Source: Emydura subglobosa
Taxonomy: Eukaryota; Chordata; Testudines; Chelidae
DNA: 64,000 nt
Direction: 5' to 3'
NCBI GenBank assembly: GCA_007922225.1
Contig: ML680053.1
Location: 17,683,730 to 17,747,729 of the forward strand
Each line of letters starts with the position of its first letter. Position 1 is the first letter of the stretch. This document shows, piece by piece, positions 1 to 10,239 of this stretch. The translations under genes and the position numbers were made by a program. Under the pieces are notes generated by a model that had not been told where the DNA came from, made no database searches, and saw nothing but the letters and a program-made list of their open reading frames with translations.

Positions 1-79
1 GCTGCTGTAATGGGAAACCAGTACATGCTATTGCCTTCAAAGCCCTTGACATGACTGTGATATACTTTCTGGTTTTCAG

Positions 80-141
80 TTGCACAGGTTCCTTTGACTT
101 TCAGCATCCACATTGTGATCCTCTTTTGGCTTATTATTAAG
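80..141 (+). other. Candidate internal host exon (weak)
   Basis: A pyrimidine-rich tract ending in TTTTCAG is followed by 62 bases and then a good donor, AAG|GTAAGA. One frame is open through the whole stretch: after two leading bases it encodes 20 residues rich in hydrophobics (ending ILFWLIIK), as expected of a membrane segment. The exon would start with two bases of a split codon and end in phase 0. I do not recognise the protein. No partner exon is visible downstream, so this may be chance; an exon of an untranslated RNA is also possible. The splice signals and open frame are seen; the exon itself is inference. Confidence 0.25.
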
Positions 142-314
142 GTAAGAATAAAATGATTGTTTTCCTTGTGGTTACTACAGTAACACGCCCTATAACCACA
201 GGCATGTGTGAGCACTTAATCAAATGTTTATGAAAAATAGCTAAATGTAATAATAATAATAAAAAAAAAAGATTCTGAATGAATATAGGCCCTAAGTGTA
301 CCATAGAAATAAAA

Positions 315-985
315 ACAAAAGAATGGCCATCATCCATCTAGCTCAGTATCCTGTCTTCTGACAGTGTTCAGTGCTAGGTGCTTTAGATGGAATGAACAGA
401 ACAGGACAATTTTAGAGTGATCCATTCCTTGTCATCCAGTCCCAGCTTTTGCCAGTGGGAGGTGTAGGGACACCCAGAGCACGGGGTTGCATCAATAGCC
501 ATTGATGGAGCAATCCCCCATGAACATATCTCGTTCCTTTTGAGCTCAGTTTTACTTCTGGTCTTCACAACATCCTCAGGCAACAAATTTCACAACTTGT
601 TTGAAGAAGTACTTCCTGATCTTTGTTTTAAATCTGCTGCCTATTAATTTGATCAGGTTATGTGAAGGTAAATAACACTTCTGTATTCACTTTCTCCCTA
701 CCATTTTTGATTTTATAGACCTCTATCATATCCTCCCCTACTTGTCTCTTTTCTGAAATGAACAATCCCCATCTTTTTAATTTTTCCTCATATGTATGCT
801 GTTTCACACCCCTAATCATTTTTGTTGCCCTTTTGTCCTTTTCCCAATTGTGATATATCTTTTTTGAGATAAGGTGACCAGATCTGCACATGGTATTCAA
901 GGTGAGGGCATAGCATGGATTTATATAGTGGCATTATGATATTTTCTAATTATCAATCCCTTTTCTAATGGTTCCTAATATTCTG
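315..985 (-). mobile_element. CR1 LINE 3' fragment
   Basis: This is a 5'-truncated CR1 retrotransposon in minus orientation. Reading the minus strand, the region near 660-900 encodes the C-terminal part of CR1 ORF2, with the conserved pattern RATKMIRGV followed by a Y-EEKL-R-GLF block. It then runs into the 3' part, ending near 315 with the typical turtle CR1 tail. Several stops and indels break the frame, so it is a dead copy. A second copy of the same subfamily lies at 26885-27705. Confidence 0.9.
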
Positions 986-987
986 AC

Positions 988-1038
988 AGGCCAGAACCTC
1001 AGGATGGAGTCTGCTGATTTACCCCAGTTGAAGTTCTG
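988..1038. repeat. Degraded palindromic MITE fragment
   Basis: The arms CCAGAACCTCAG and its near-complement around CAGTTGAAGTTCTGG face each other across about 20 bases. This resembles a shortened copy of the short palindromic element seen more clearly at 48781-48875. Confidence 0.35.
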
Positions 1039-1039
1039 G

Positions 1040-1900
1040 TGCAATAATTTTAATCTGCATTTACATGCTGTATTGACATGCTGGTCAAATACATAGTTCT
1101 TCTGTCCTGTTTCTTCTGCCATTGATGTCAATGAAAAAATGAGTTCCAGATGGAGCATGATCAGGCATTTTATCTGCATGGTTTGCAAAGTGTAGCACTT
1201 CACTGCACTGTATAGTGTAGTATTATTCTGAAAAGTTATGGCTTCATATTCATGGTCTCTCAGTGATTTCTGTGTCAAATGTGCTGAGGTTACATGTAAA
1301 AAGGTGTCTTCCCACCCCTTAACTGCCAGCTATGCAAACTGAACATACGCTCTGAAAATCACCCTGTAGGTAGATGAAAACCCTGATCCTGCAAAAACTT
1401 ATGCATATACTTAACTTTACATATGCATCTGCCCACTGACATTGATATGCCTGAATAGGTTATGTGTGTGTATGTATACAATCTTCTTTGGGAGGGATTT
1501 GGAGAAAGTGTGTTGGCTAAGGTAGTGAGTTACTTGGGAAAAATGTAATGGGGGGTATTGACAGCTTATTCTGTTGCCACCACCGGAACAGGCATCAGAT
1601 GTTGCTATTGCAGATTGTGTTGTCTGAATGGACTGGATAGGAGTTAGCTCTCGGAGAAATGGCTGTGAGGCTTTTCTTTGTAGAAGCTGGGCAGATCACC
1701 ACTGAAATCAATTCCCTGCCTGGATTTCTCAGACTAAAATTATTTTGGAGATGTAGCGCAACTGCCTGCAGGTTATGGCCAACCAAGCAAGCAAAAGAAA
1801 AAAAAATGTTACATGGTGCCTGTGTAATCCGTCTGTTTGGTGTCTCTGTCACCTTCTAGTGGTACCTAGAGATTAATGAGTCTGCTACAGGGTTAGCTAA
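1040..1900. other. No gene recognised
   Basis: AT-rich sequence without a convincing coding region. Positions 1381-1450 resemble a fragment of a short turtle palindromic repeat (starting CCCTGATCCTGCAAAAAC). A partial CTCF-like word, CCACTAGAAGGTG, lies on the minus strand near 1850-1862. Confidence 0.5.
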
Positions 1901-1902
1901 TA

Positions 1903-1995
1903 ACCATGTGACTTTTAGCTCATGCAGTAGAAGGTCATGCCCTAAGGTCCCAAGTTTGATTCCCCCTCAGGACAACTGGGGTCTGGCGGTATTTC
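1903..1995 (+). mobile_element. tRNA-derived SINE head
   Basis: An A-box-like segment (TTTAGCTCATGCAGTAGA) is followed about 25 bases later by a B-box-like AGTTTGATTCC, the spacing of an internal RNA polymerase III promoter. The tRNA-like fold is decayed and no clear SINE tail follows. It is read as a truncated tRNA-derived SINE, not a functional tRNA gene. Confidence 0.45.
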
Positions 1996-1999
1996 AACT

Positions 2000-3085
2000 T
2001 GAGGCTCATCCAAGATATCAACTCGGAAGTCTCTGAAGTTCAGGATGCACTTCCGCAGCTAGGGATAGTATGCAACCCCTTTCTGCTTGGTGCGTTCTGA
2101 TCCCATCATATTCTTCTCCCATTTTTTTGTAAGGAAATCTCCTTTTTGGGGGGAGAGGAACAACGAAAAGATGAGCTCTCTGAGTCCCAGGTTGAGGTTG
2201 AGACCACTGCTTCCCTTCAGTCCTCTTGACAGCCTGTCTCCAGGTTATTATCTTGCTCTTGCTTAGCACAGACTGCCTTACTTGTTCCTCCCTCAACAAT
2301 TTAGGGTCTGTTTGCTTATATCAGTGGGGCTAGGCACATGCTCATTTCCCTCAGTCAATCAGCAGTGAGAATACAGCGTGTTTGATAATCTTTAGCTACA
2401 CCCTCCTGGCTGAGAGCTGCTTGTAAAGATAGCTGATGTTTTACTTTAAACATAAATCGTCCCTTACTGCATATATTGGAATGACCGACAAGGCAGTAAT
2501 GTAGAAAAGCTGCAAGACAAGTCAGCATAAAGGTGGTTTACAGAAGCAGGTTGCCTTTGCATTTAGCAAATATGCTACACATCCTTAATGCAACTGTTAA
2601 CTGTCTAGAGAATAGACTGTGATAGCTTATCCATAAATGGAGTCCCTTCTGCATACTGTACACTGCCTATACCCCAAGAGCTTGCAGTCAGCAGTGGTGA
2701 AAGGTCCATCTATATTAATAAAAAAAGGAAAATAAATTATGCAGCAAGTGAATATGACTTTGTTTGTACTGGCTGCTTGACTATATCAAGAGATAATGAG
2801 ATAACGAGTAATTGACTGTTTTTTAAAATAAACGATCAATAGCAGATATACATATTAATTTTCAATTCAATAGCAGTGGCTATTGAATAAAATCTCATTT
2901 CAACACAGACAGGAAAGAACTGGTGGAATTCTGTTTTCATTGAAGATCCAGGCATTATTATAAAAGAACAGAAAACACTATGTTATGGGCAAGGAAATAT
3001 TCCTATTTTATCTCCACAGGAACAATTCATGTGGTCAAAACAATTGAAGAATTGCCTGGGGAAATTCTTTTTTTTTTTTTTGGTA
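2000..3085. other. No gene recognised
   Basis: Non-coding, AT-rich. Nothing was identified beyond a short T-run (about 12 T) near 3070 next to the following CR1 fragment. Confidence 0.5.
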
Positions 3086-3089
3086 CAAA

Positions 3090-3345
3090 TTTTAAGCACA
3101 GAAAGGAACATTGTGGTCATCTAATCTGACCTCCTGGATTACATAAACCACAGAACCTCACCCAGTAATCTCTGCAGCAAGCCCATAACTTCTGTTTGAG
3201 CTGTAGTATTTCTTTTAGAGGGATATCTAGTCTTAATTCAAAGACTTGAAGTGATGTAGTATCTACCACATCCATAGTTAAGTTGTTCCAATGGTTAAGT
3301 ACCCTCACTGTTTAAAAAATACCAAACTCAACAACTCATGTGTAT
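3090..3345 (-). mobile_element. CR1 LINE 3' fragment
   Basis: The minus strand encodes a degenerate CR1 ORF2 C-terminus (pattern LNHWNNL followed by SLQVFELRLD) and then the 3' tail, whose + strand complement reads TCATCTAATCTGACCTCCTG. It is 5' truncated and contains stops. Confidence 0.85.
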
Positions 3346-3671
3346 CTTTCTCCCACATTGTGCAGAGGTCTTAAGAGAATTGCATTTTGTTTTGTCCAGG
3401 AGACATTTTTAAAGCCAGTGCTTGGCTAGTTTAGGTTACTTATTTGACACTGAGGGAGAGTACTCTTTCACGCACTTACAGTTTTGATTATATGTTGCTC
3501 AAGAGTAAAAAGTTAATACGAGAGGAAACCAGGGAACTTCGTTCACATTCCACTTAACCCACCACTTCGTTTTATTGAAATGACCAGAATGTTGGCAATT
3601 AGATCATTAGCTGTCATTGAAATGCTTCATCCACCAAGGTAACAAGAACACACCCAGAGGCATATAAAATA

Positions 3672-3902
3672 GGATAGAAATGTAGAAAGGGCATAAACCC
3701 TCATTTTTCACAGGATAATCTATTTACTAGCTGCCTTAGGATAGGAAGAAGCATCTGCTATGGGCAAGTTATTCCATAATCACTCATTTGGGGGTTTCTT
3801 GCACTTACCTTTGAACCATCTGGTGTTGGCTACGGTCAGGGACATGATAATGGATTGGATAGGCCTGATTGGTTTAATCTGGTATGGCAATTCCTATGAA
3901 TC
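3672..3902 (+). mobile_element. CR1 LINE 3' tail
   Basis: This is the non-coding 3' end of a CR1 subfamily in + orientation. Landmarks are GGGGTTTCTTGCACTTACC, CATCTGGTGTTGGC and the closing GGTATGGCAATTCCTATG. The same tail type, from a related subfamily, occurs at 7700-7843. Confidence 0.75.
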
Positions 3903-4559
3903 TACAGGCAATACCAGTAGATAGCTGGAGGTAGTCAGGAAACAGAGCTACAAAATAACTGAAAAGTGTGCATTCATTTATTGATATGGAAACGTAATAT
4001 CTTTTCATAATTATAAAATTTTTAAAATTTAGCCCAGATGTCTTAAGCCGTCCTAATATAAAATGTAGCTGAATATTTCTGTTATCAGAAGTAGGGCAAT
4101 ATGTCAAAATAAAGCTGAGATCGGGAGGAAAATAGTGTTGAACCTCTGATTCTTGACATGCAGACAACCAGCACTCAGGATTAAATAGCGGCAAAATAAG
4201 TGCCATTGAAATGAACAAGCACCATTCATCATTTAAATACAAAGGAAAGTTTGCTAACCTTCAAGAGGACTGAATCGCTTTACAATCTTCATATAATTAC
4301 TATTTATGGGCCCCTTTATATTAATTTAAACCGATTGACTTCAAATGATTTATTTTAGGTTATGGCCCCCATTCAATAATATATTAAAGTATGTGACTAG
4401 TCTCATTGATTTAAACAGATGCTGGCGTGCATGGATCAGGGCCTTATATTGTTGTAAGATAAATGAAAATCAGGCTTCATTTATCTACAATGAAGAGTTT
4501 TCTTCATCGTTGTCATGTCTTATTTCTTAACCTTATGCACTTTTATGGGTTTTCATTTG

Positions 4560-4560
<1 letters not shown>

Positions 4561-4587
<27 letters not shown>
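4561..4587. repeat. (TA)n microsatellite
   Basis: A pure alternating TA run of 27 bases. Confidence 0.98.
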
Positions 4588-4590
<3 letters not shown>

Positions 4591-4794
4591 CTACTTAAGT
4601 ATTTCTAAGGCTACATAGATGATCAAACATATGTACCAAGACGTGGAGAAGTGTATTGTGTTGTGAGCATGAATGCATTAATGGTTCTTAAGTACCACAC
4701 TCCTCTTATAACTACGTTTCCACGTTTGCTGGTGGCATGTGTCAGCAACACGTTGATAAAAAAATGCACTTGACTTCAGTGTAATCAGTTATAG

Positions 4795-5195
4795 AAGTTA
4801 GAGCTGGCTAAGAACTATTAGATAATGCAGTCCATCCCTCTGTAGAAGTAGGATTGTTCCCTAAGGTAGATTTTATATTATTTCATCCAATCTAGTTCTA
4901 AAAGTTTCACATGATGGGGCTCCAAACTAGTCCATAGCCAATGCATCTCTTTCAGAAAGTTTTCCTGATATTCTTAATTTCACACCATTTCTTCTTCTTA
5001 TGTTCAGTTCCAACAAACTAAACAGTTCATCCCATGCCTTCGTGTTTATGCCCTTCAAATGTACGTAGATTCATGTCCTGCCATTTGTAATTTGGAATCA
5101 TGCTCTTACACATTCCCCTTTTTGTTGTCTCTTAGCCATGTTAAACCTAATGAGCCATATTAATTTCTTCCCACAAACTAATCCCTCATTTTTGT
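4795..5195 (-). mobile_element. Old CR1/L3-type LINE fragment
   Basis: This diverged fragment is in minus orientation. Landmarks on the + strand include AGGATTGTTCCCTAAGGTAG, CTAGTTCTAAAAGTTTCACA and TTTTCCTGATATTC, in the order found in CR1/L3 3' regions. It is more diverged than the other CR1 copies here, so probably older. Confidence 0.65.
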
Positions 5196-5297
5196 CACCT
5201 TCCTCAGAGCTCGGAGCTATATAATGAAGGACTATTGTTACAAGAGAACTGTATATCTGTAAATACATAAATATTTAGGTAATTAGCAGAAATGGAA

Positions 5298-5311
5298 CCA
5301 CTAGATGGCAC
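5298..5311 (+). promoter_or_regulatory. Candidate CTCF-binding core
   Basis: CCACTAGATGGCAC fits the widely used CTCF core consensus CCASYAGRKGGCRS at every position. A 14-mer with degeneracy can occur by chance in 64 kb, so occupancy is not implied. Confidence 0.35.
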
Positions 5312-5685
5312 TCAGCAATATGTAGCATAGTTCTTTGGGGTTTTGTAGGACCAATAAAACTTGTTGCTCTGAAAATTACTTCCTTTTTCATGCCTTCATG
5401 TTAGCTCCTGACCAAATTATTATTATCTCTTCTGTAATGAGATTCCCTTGTATATACCTCCAAAAACAACTCTGGATTTTTTTGGAGCTATATGGTTGGT
5501 CAAACTCATATCTAATTTGCTTCCCACTATTTTTCTCCTCCGAGTCTCTTTTAGTTATTATTGTTTCCAGTGTCCCCACTCTCACTGTGGCCTTTGGACT
5601 ATTTCCCCCACAGAGATAGTGTGAATTTTGTACAAGGTGAATTTCACATTGATATTTTCTACCCATATTTTTTTTCTTCTAATTG

Positions 5686-6351
5686 CATGGGCGCCGGGTG
5701 AACTGCCCATTAGGGGAGGCTAGCCTATGGCTCCTCCCCTTCTGCCTGAGGCCACACCGTCTCCCTCACCCCCCGCCTGGAGCTGCCCCCTGGAGGAGCC
5801 CCGCCCTACTCCAGACTAGAGCCAGGCCTGGGCCACCCCACCTGAGACAAATCCCAACAGGGCGGCCCCAGTGCCAGGTTGCCCAACTGCCCCAAATCCT
5901 CACTAACAGCCCCAAGCGAGCTGTGCATGGCCCCAGAGCACTGGCCGGGCAGAGTCCCCACCAGGCAACCCCAGCACCCAGCGGCTCCAGCTGCCCCGAT
6001 TCCTTGCTGGGTGGCCCGACCTGCATGTGGCCCTAGCCACGCCTGCTGGCAGCCCCAGCCTCCCTGGAGCACTGGCCAGGTGGAGTCCCTGCGGGTGGTC
6101 CCAGCAACCAGCAGCTCCAACTGCCCCTATTCCCCGCCAGGTGCCCCCAGCCATCCCCAAAGCACCAGCCAGGCAGTACGAGCGGGTGGCTCGGACTAAT
6201 GGCTAGCTCGCTCCCCTCCTGCCCCACTGTGTTCGGGAACAAGAAGCTGCTGCAGTGCCAGCAACACAGCAGGAGGAGGCGGGGCCAAGCCTGGCTGTTT
6301 GGGAAGGATAAGCTTTCCCTGGCCTATACTAACCAGCGCACGTCTACCATG
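5686..6351. mobile_element. GC-rich non-autonomous DNA element (hAT-like?)
   Basis: A sharply bounded C-rich insert of about 666 bases in AT-rich surroundings. It is flanked by TCTAATT direct repeats (5678-5684 and 6352-6358), with the eighth base differing (G/A). Its ends carry a short inverted CATGG/CCATG. The interior holds repeats of a GCACTGGCC-GG unit near 5937, 6069 and 6160. Several overlapping frames are open only because the composition lacks A/T-rich stop codons. No transposase is visible. Its superfamily is inferred from the 7-8 bp duplication. Confidence 0.55.
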
Positions 6352-6359
6352 TCTAATTA

Positions 6360-6895
6360 GTATTCACAAGTCTGTCCAGTTTAGGGCTCAGTCTTATTCC
6401 CATTTTATTCAATGGCAAAACTCTTCCTGGTTTCCGAGGGCTAGATTCTAACCTTAGGCACGGCCCTGATAAGGGCATGTTGTAAATTGCATTTCCCCAG
6501 GAGACATTTTGACTCAGAGAAACATCACAGAGTCACAATTTCTCCCCGCCTACTGTTTGCTGCCAGGTGATAATAATTTACTGGTAGTTTATGCCAGCAA
6601 TAATTTAGTACTACATTCCATCCTGGCCACTCTCACACTCACTCTCACCAATGAGACTTTTTCCAGCTCTCTCTGTGACTCTAAGTAGAGGGTAAGCAGG
6701 TTGCAGCACCTGATTATACCTACCCACTCAGAGTCCAAGTCAGTTTAAGGGCGTAAGGAAAAGGCCTTATTTTTCTATGCTGGTGTGTACTTCAAGTCAC
6801 AATCTAGCTCTTATGGGCTGCAAAGTGCTTTGAACATGTAAAGATCTATAGAAATAACTACTAATCTTATAGACCCCTCCCCCATAACTCAATAC
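6360..6895. other. No gene recognised
   Basis: Non-coding, with no repeat family I can name. Confidence 0.4.
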
Positions 6896-6899
6896 ATTC

Positions 6900-7695
6900 T
6901 TTATCTTTTTATTTTTTTTTAAGTCTCTTTTAAGGCACTGGAAAGTATTCCTATCCAAGCTAATCTGAGTTATTTTTTAAAGTAAGATACTGGTTTTTTA
7001 TTACAATCCAAATACCAAACTACTATATTCCTTTAGTCCACTAATTTTTAATTAATTTTGTAGTTATGGTTATTTCAGAAGGGTCCTTCTTTACAAACCC
7101 ATTATTCAGTTCTATTAATCTTCAGATGTTTAGTGATTTTCTTCTCTTATTATTTACTCTATTACCTTATTACAGATCAAAGTTAGATTTATGGAATAGT
7201 AATTACCAAGATTTCCTTTCTGGAAAATCGGTACTACATTTTTTTTCATTTCTCTCTTTTAAACCCCACCACTAGTAGTCCCTGAATTTTTCAACAATAA
7301 TTTTTTTGGTGATCCATTAATTAATTCCCTTAGGATCTGAACAAAAACCCACGGATGTCAATGATAGCCTTTCACTTAAATGGACTTTAGATCAGGTTCT
7401 TAGCTGGATAGGAGGCATGTCATCAGGCCCGCATGAGTTATAAATGTTGATATTTATTTTCCAGAGAAGTCTCTTAACATTTCTTCATCATTAGCTATTT
7501 TTCCATATCTCTTTTCTTTCTTAATTATTCAAAGTTTCTTTCTATAGTTTTCTTGATGAAGACTTTAAAAATAGTTCATTATCTAAGCCATTTTTGTGCT
7601 ATTGCTAATTTCAAACCCTCCTCCCCATTCATTAATGGACCAAATTTCACCCTAGTATTTCTTTTTATCCTGATGTATCTGTAAAAGTCTTTCTT
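6900..7695 (-). mobile_element. Old CR1-type LINE, reverse-transcriptase region
   Basis: Translated on the minus strand in shifting frames, this yields the ORF2 linker (FYRYIRIKRNT near 7650-7690), then a PIFQKG-LGNYYSINLT block (near 7180-7240) corresponding to the conserved PIFKKG...NYRPISLT of CR1 reverse transcriptases. It then gives a degraded NGL-KEG block near 7070-7095. It is heavily mutated, with many stops. The same family recurs at 12062-12345. Confidence 0.65.
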
Positions 7696-7699
7696 ATAT

Positions 7700-7843
7700 T
7701 AGGCTGACGGGATGGATCACTTGATGATTGCCTGTTCTATTAATTCCCTCTGAAGCACCTGGTATTGGCCACTGTTGGAAAACAGGATACTGGGTTAGAT
7801 GGACCATTGGTCTGATTCAGTGTGGCTGTTCTTATGTTCTAAG
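7700..7843 (+). mobile_element. CR1 LINE 3' tail nested in older LINE
   Basis: A short + strand CR1 3' end. Landmarks are GGATCACTTGATGATTGCCT, CTGGTATTGGCCACTGTTGG and GGTCTGATTCAGTGTGGC, closing TTCTTATGTTCT. It interrupts an older repeat that continues on both sides, as shown by comparison with the uninterrupted copy at 12062-12345. Confidence 0.8.
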
Positions 7844-7846
7844 ACT

Positions 7847-8040
7847 TCTGTAAAAACGGTCAAGAGCTATAGGAGCAATACAGATGAGATAACTGAAATG
7901 CACTATTCAGTGACTGTGCATCCAAGCTGGTTAGTCACCAGTCAGTTACACTATTATTTTTTATCTATAACTGGCTGAGTACCCAGTATGAAATGGAGAA
8001 CTGCCAGATTCCAGATCTGCTTGCTTTTGGGTGATTTCCA
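7847..8040 (-). repeat. Continuation of older LINE-family repeat
   Basis: This matches 12160-12345 over about 180 bases. Shared words include GAGCTATAGGA, ATTGTGCA/CTGTGCATC, CACCAGTCA-TTACACTA and CTGCCAGATT. With 6900-7695 it forms one copy split by the CR1 tail. Confidence 0.65.
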
Positions 8041-8324
8041 GAAGTGACCATTCAGCTTTATTTGTACTATAATAGCTATAGATATTAAAAAAAAATTTCA
8101 AGATGGGATTTTTTCTTAAACTTTTATACTTTTCTTTTTAAAGTATGGCATAATTTCTCAATATAATATCTATGTACATTGGCAACAATAATTGAGCAGC
8201 AGAATTTTTGTCATAGCCATGGAGTCAGATATCCTGCAATCCTATATGGTTACTAAGTTTATTTCTAGAGGACTGTGTGAATAGTCTGCAAGAAAAGGCA
8301 TTAAATCTTGTTAGATCCCTATTC

Positions 8325-9082
8325 GGCATGAACATTAGAATTTTCAGTCAAAATGTTTTTTCAATGGGCTATGTGGTTTCCTTAGAATCAGAATTTTCCA
8401 TTGGAAAGTATTGATTTTTGCCAATACTTTCCGATTGTCTGTCAAGAAAATTGAAACAAAAAATTTAATTTAGGTTGATTCTGCATTAATCAAAGTATTT
8501 TGTTTTTTTAATCAGTACTGAAAAAATATTTTCTGGTCAGTTTGACATAATCTGCGGCCACCTTGCTTGGGTGTGGTTGTTTAGGTGCCTCATGCCCCAT
8601 TCTTTCCTACTGGCCAGGTTCCCTTGCTGAAATACATCTCCCATGATGCACCTTGGTATCCCCTCTAATTGAGCACTGTATGGCATCATGGGAGTGTCAT
8701 GATTGCTGTGCATCATGAGAGATGCAGTTCAGTCAGGGACCCAGGCTCATAGGAGAGAACGGGAGCATGAAACACCCAACTGCAACTTCCATGAGGTACC
8801 ATGGTAGCTCAAGTAGACACAATTTCATTTTGAGTTGAGCTGAAATAAAATGTTTCAATTCAGAACAACAAACTGAAGTAAAATATTTTGATTCAGAAAT
8901 GTGGAAATGCTTCTTTTTGATCAAAAATGGGAAAACAAAATGTTTCCTCATTTCTGAATAAAAAATTGTATCCTTTGAAAAACTTAGATATTTCAACATT
9001 ATATCCTGATTTGGGATGAAAACAAATGTCAAAAGATTGACATTTCTTTTAGGGTGGAAATTTCAATTTTTGGCCAGCACTA
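8325..9082. mobile_element. hAT-like MITE, TTTTGGCCAGCACTA family
   Basis: The 3' end TTTTTGGCCAGCACTA belongs to a family whose termini read roughly TAGAGCTGGTC/GACCAGCTCTA. Related copies are at 28660-29092, 49251-49591, 55090-55263 and 61825-62110. The body has long A/T-rich arms rich in AAAATTTT words around a core at about 8560-8800. The core holds inverted CATCATGGGAG/CTCCCATGATGC motifs. The 5' terminus is not visible. No coding capacity. Confidence 0.55.
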
Positions 9083-9116
9083 CTTATGATCTTTAATGAT
9101 TGGGGAGCCAAATGTC

Positions 9117-9594
9117 CCCTCTATTAGGGATGTAAAAATTAGTTTAATTAAAAATCCATTTGCACATTCTAAAAATAGAATGTTTAAATGGCTAAATGCT
9201 GGCGGGGGAGCCGTGCCGGGCTCAGTTCCTCACTGCCACAGGAGCTGGTGGGGAGCTTAGCTGAGCCCAGCTGTGGATCCCTCCGCTGCGCTGGGCTCCG
9301 TGCTTTCCTGCAGCTGTGCTGAGCTCCGTGCCACCCAGCTGTGGCTACCGCCCTCCTTCCCACGTGTTAGGCTCCGTGCCTCCCCCCATGGTAGGCTCTG
9401 AGCCAAGTCCAGCTGCAAGTACCTTCCCCCCCGACCGGTCTCCGCACTTCTCCACCAGCAAAAGCTGCCCAGTTGCTCTCCCTGGCAGGGAGCCAGTCCA
9501 GCTGCCACTCTCCTCCCCCCACAGTTTAAATAGTAATCAGCTGATTACCATTTAAACGTTTAAATGGTTAGTCTTTTACATCCCTACCCTCTAC
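9117..9594. repeat. Target-site duplication pair around hAT-like element
   Basis: CCCTCTAT at 9117-9124 and CCCTCTAC at 9587-9594 flank the element at 9125-9586. They agree at 7 of 8 bases, the single difference being a transition. Eight bases is the usual duplication of hAT transposons. Confidence 0.75.
9125..9586. mobile_element. Non-autonomous hAT-like element
   Basis: This 462-base element has perfect 13-base terminal inverted repeats, TAGGGATGTAAAA and TTTTACATCCCTA. Its sub-terminal parts are rich in TTTAAA words (TTTAAATGG near both ends) and its core at about 9200-9530 is GC-rich. With the 7/8 target-site duplication this fits a hAT-derived MITE. The open frames in the GC-rich core are compositional and encode no transposase. 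Confidence 0.8.
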
Positions 9595-9599
9595 CTGCT

Positions 9600-9955
9600 A
9601 TATGTTCTCAAATGGTTGTGATTTAAAACAATGAATTAAAGTTTGTCAAAGTGAGACATTTGAGATTTTTGGAGGAATGGACTGGTAGGGACTGTGTAGG
9701 ACATGTGGGTCTCATTTTATTAAAATTTCACAGTGAAGTTAGAAAACATGAGACATTAAAAAACAAACATTTGAAATTCATCATTGCTTTGCTAAGACAT
9801 TGCAAATTATCTAACTCCATTCAAGTAATGGCAATGTTTTCTGTCGATTTCAATGGGCTTTGTCTCAGGTATTATACCTTTAATTGCTAGACAAAGATTT
9901 AAAATAAATAAGAGAAATATTTAAGGGGCTTTACGTAACACAACAGAAGAACAGA
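9600..9955. other. No gene recognised
   Basis: AT-rich. One frame of 79 codons is open here but has no recognisable domain. Confidence 0.4.
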
Positions 9956-9959
9956 TTGT

Positions 9960-10235
9960 TGGGATCATAGAAATTAGAGATGGAAGAGTCGTTTTTTCCA
10001 ACCCTCAATGACACAGCATTTGTTCACTACGAACTTAAATGCTTTGTCCAACGTGGTTTTAAATAACTAACAATTTAGCTTCCCTCAGGAGACTTTTCCA
10101 CAGAAATTAGAATTAGAAAAAGTAGCCTATAGAAATTAGAGAAGGGAGTGACCTAGGTCATCTTGTCCTTCCCTCTTGCCAGTGTTGGAACTGTTGACCT
10201 CACTGTTAGGAAACATTTCCTGCTGAGTGCTCAAT
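9960..10235 (-). mobile_element. Two overlapping CR1 3' fragments
   Basis: Minus orientation. The segment 9960-10110 carries a CR1 3' region: AGAAATTAGAGATGGAAGAG, then TTAGCTTCCCTCAGGAGAC. The segment 10125-10235 repeats the tail start (AGAAATTAGAGAAGGGAG) followed by GACCTAGGTCATCTTGTCC and CACTGTTAGGAAACATTTCC. One tail abuts or interrupts the other. Confidence 0.65.
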
Positions 10236-10239
10236 AATG

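Noticed and set aside
1903..1995. Functional tRNA gene
   Set aside because: The A and B boxes are degenerate and the flanking bases do not form the acceptor stem. It fits a SINE head better.
5683..6242. Overlapping open frames of 69-117 codons on both strands
   Set aside because: They arise in all frames at once in a GC-rich insert where stop codons are rare. No domain was seen, and the block has insertion-like boundaries.
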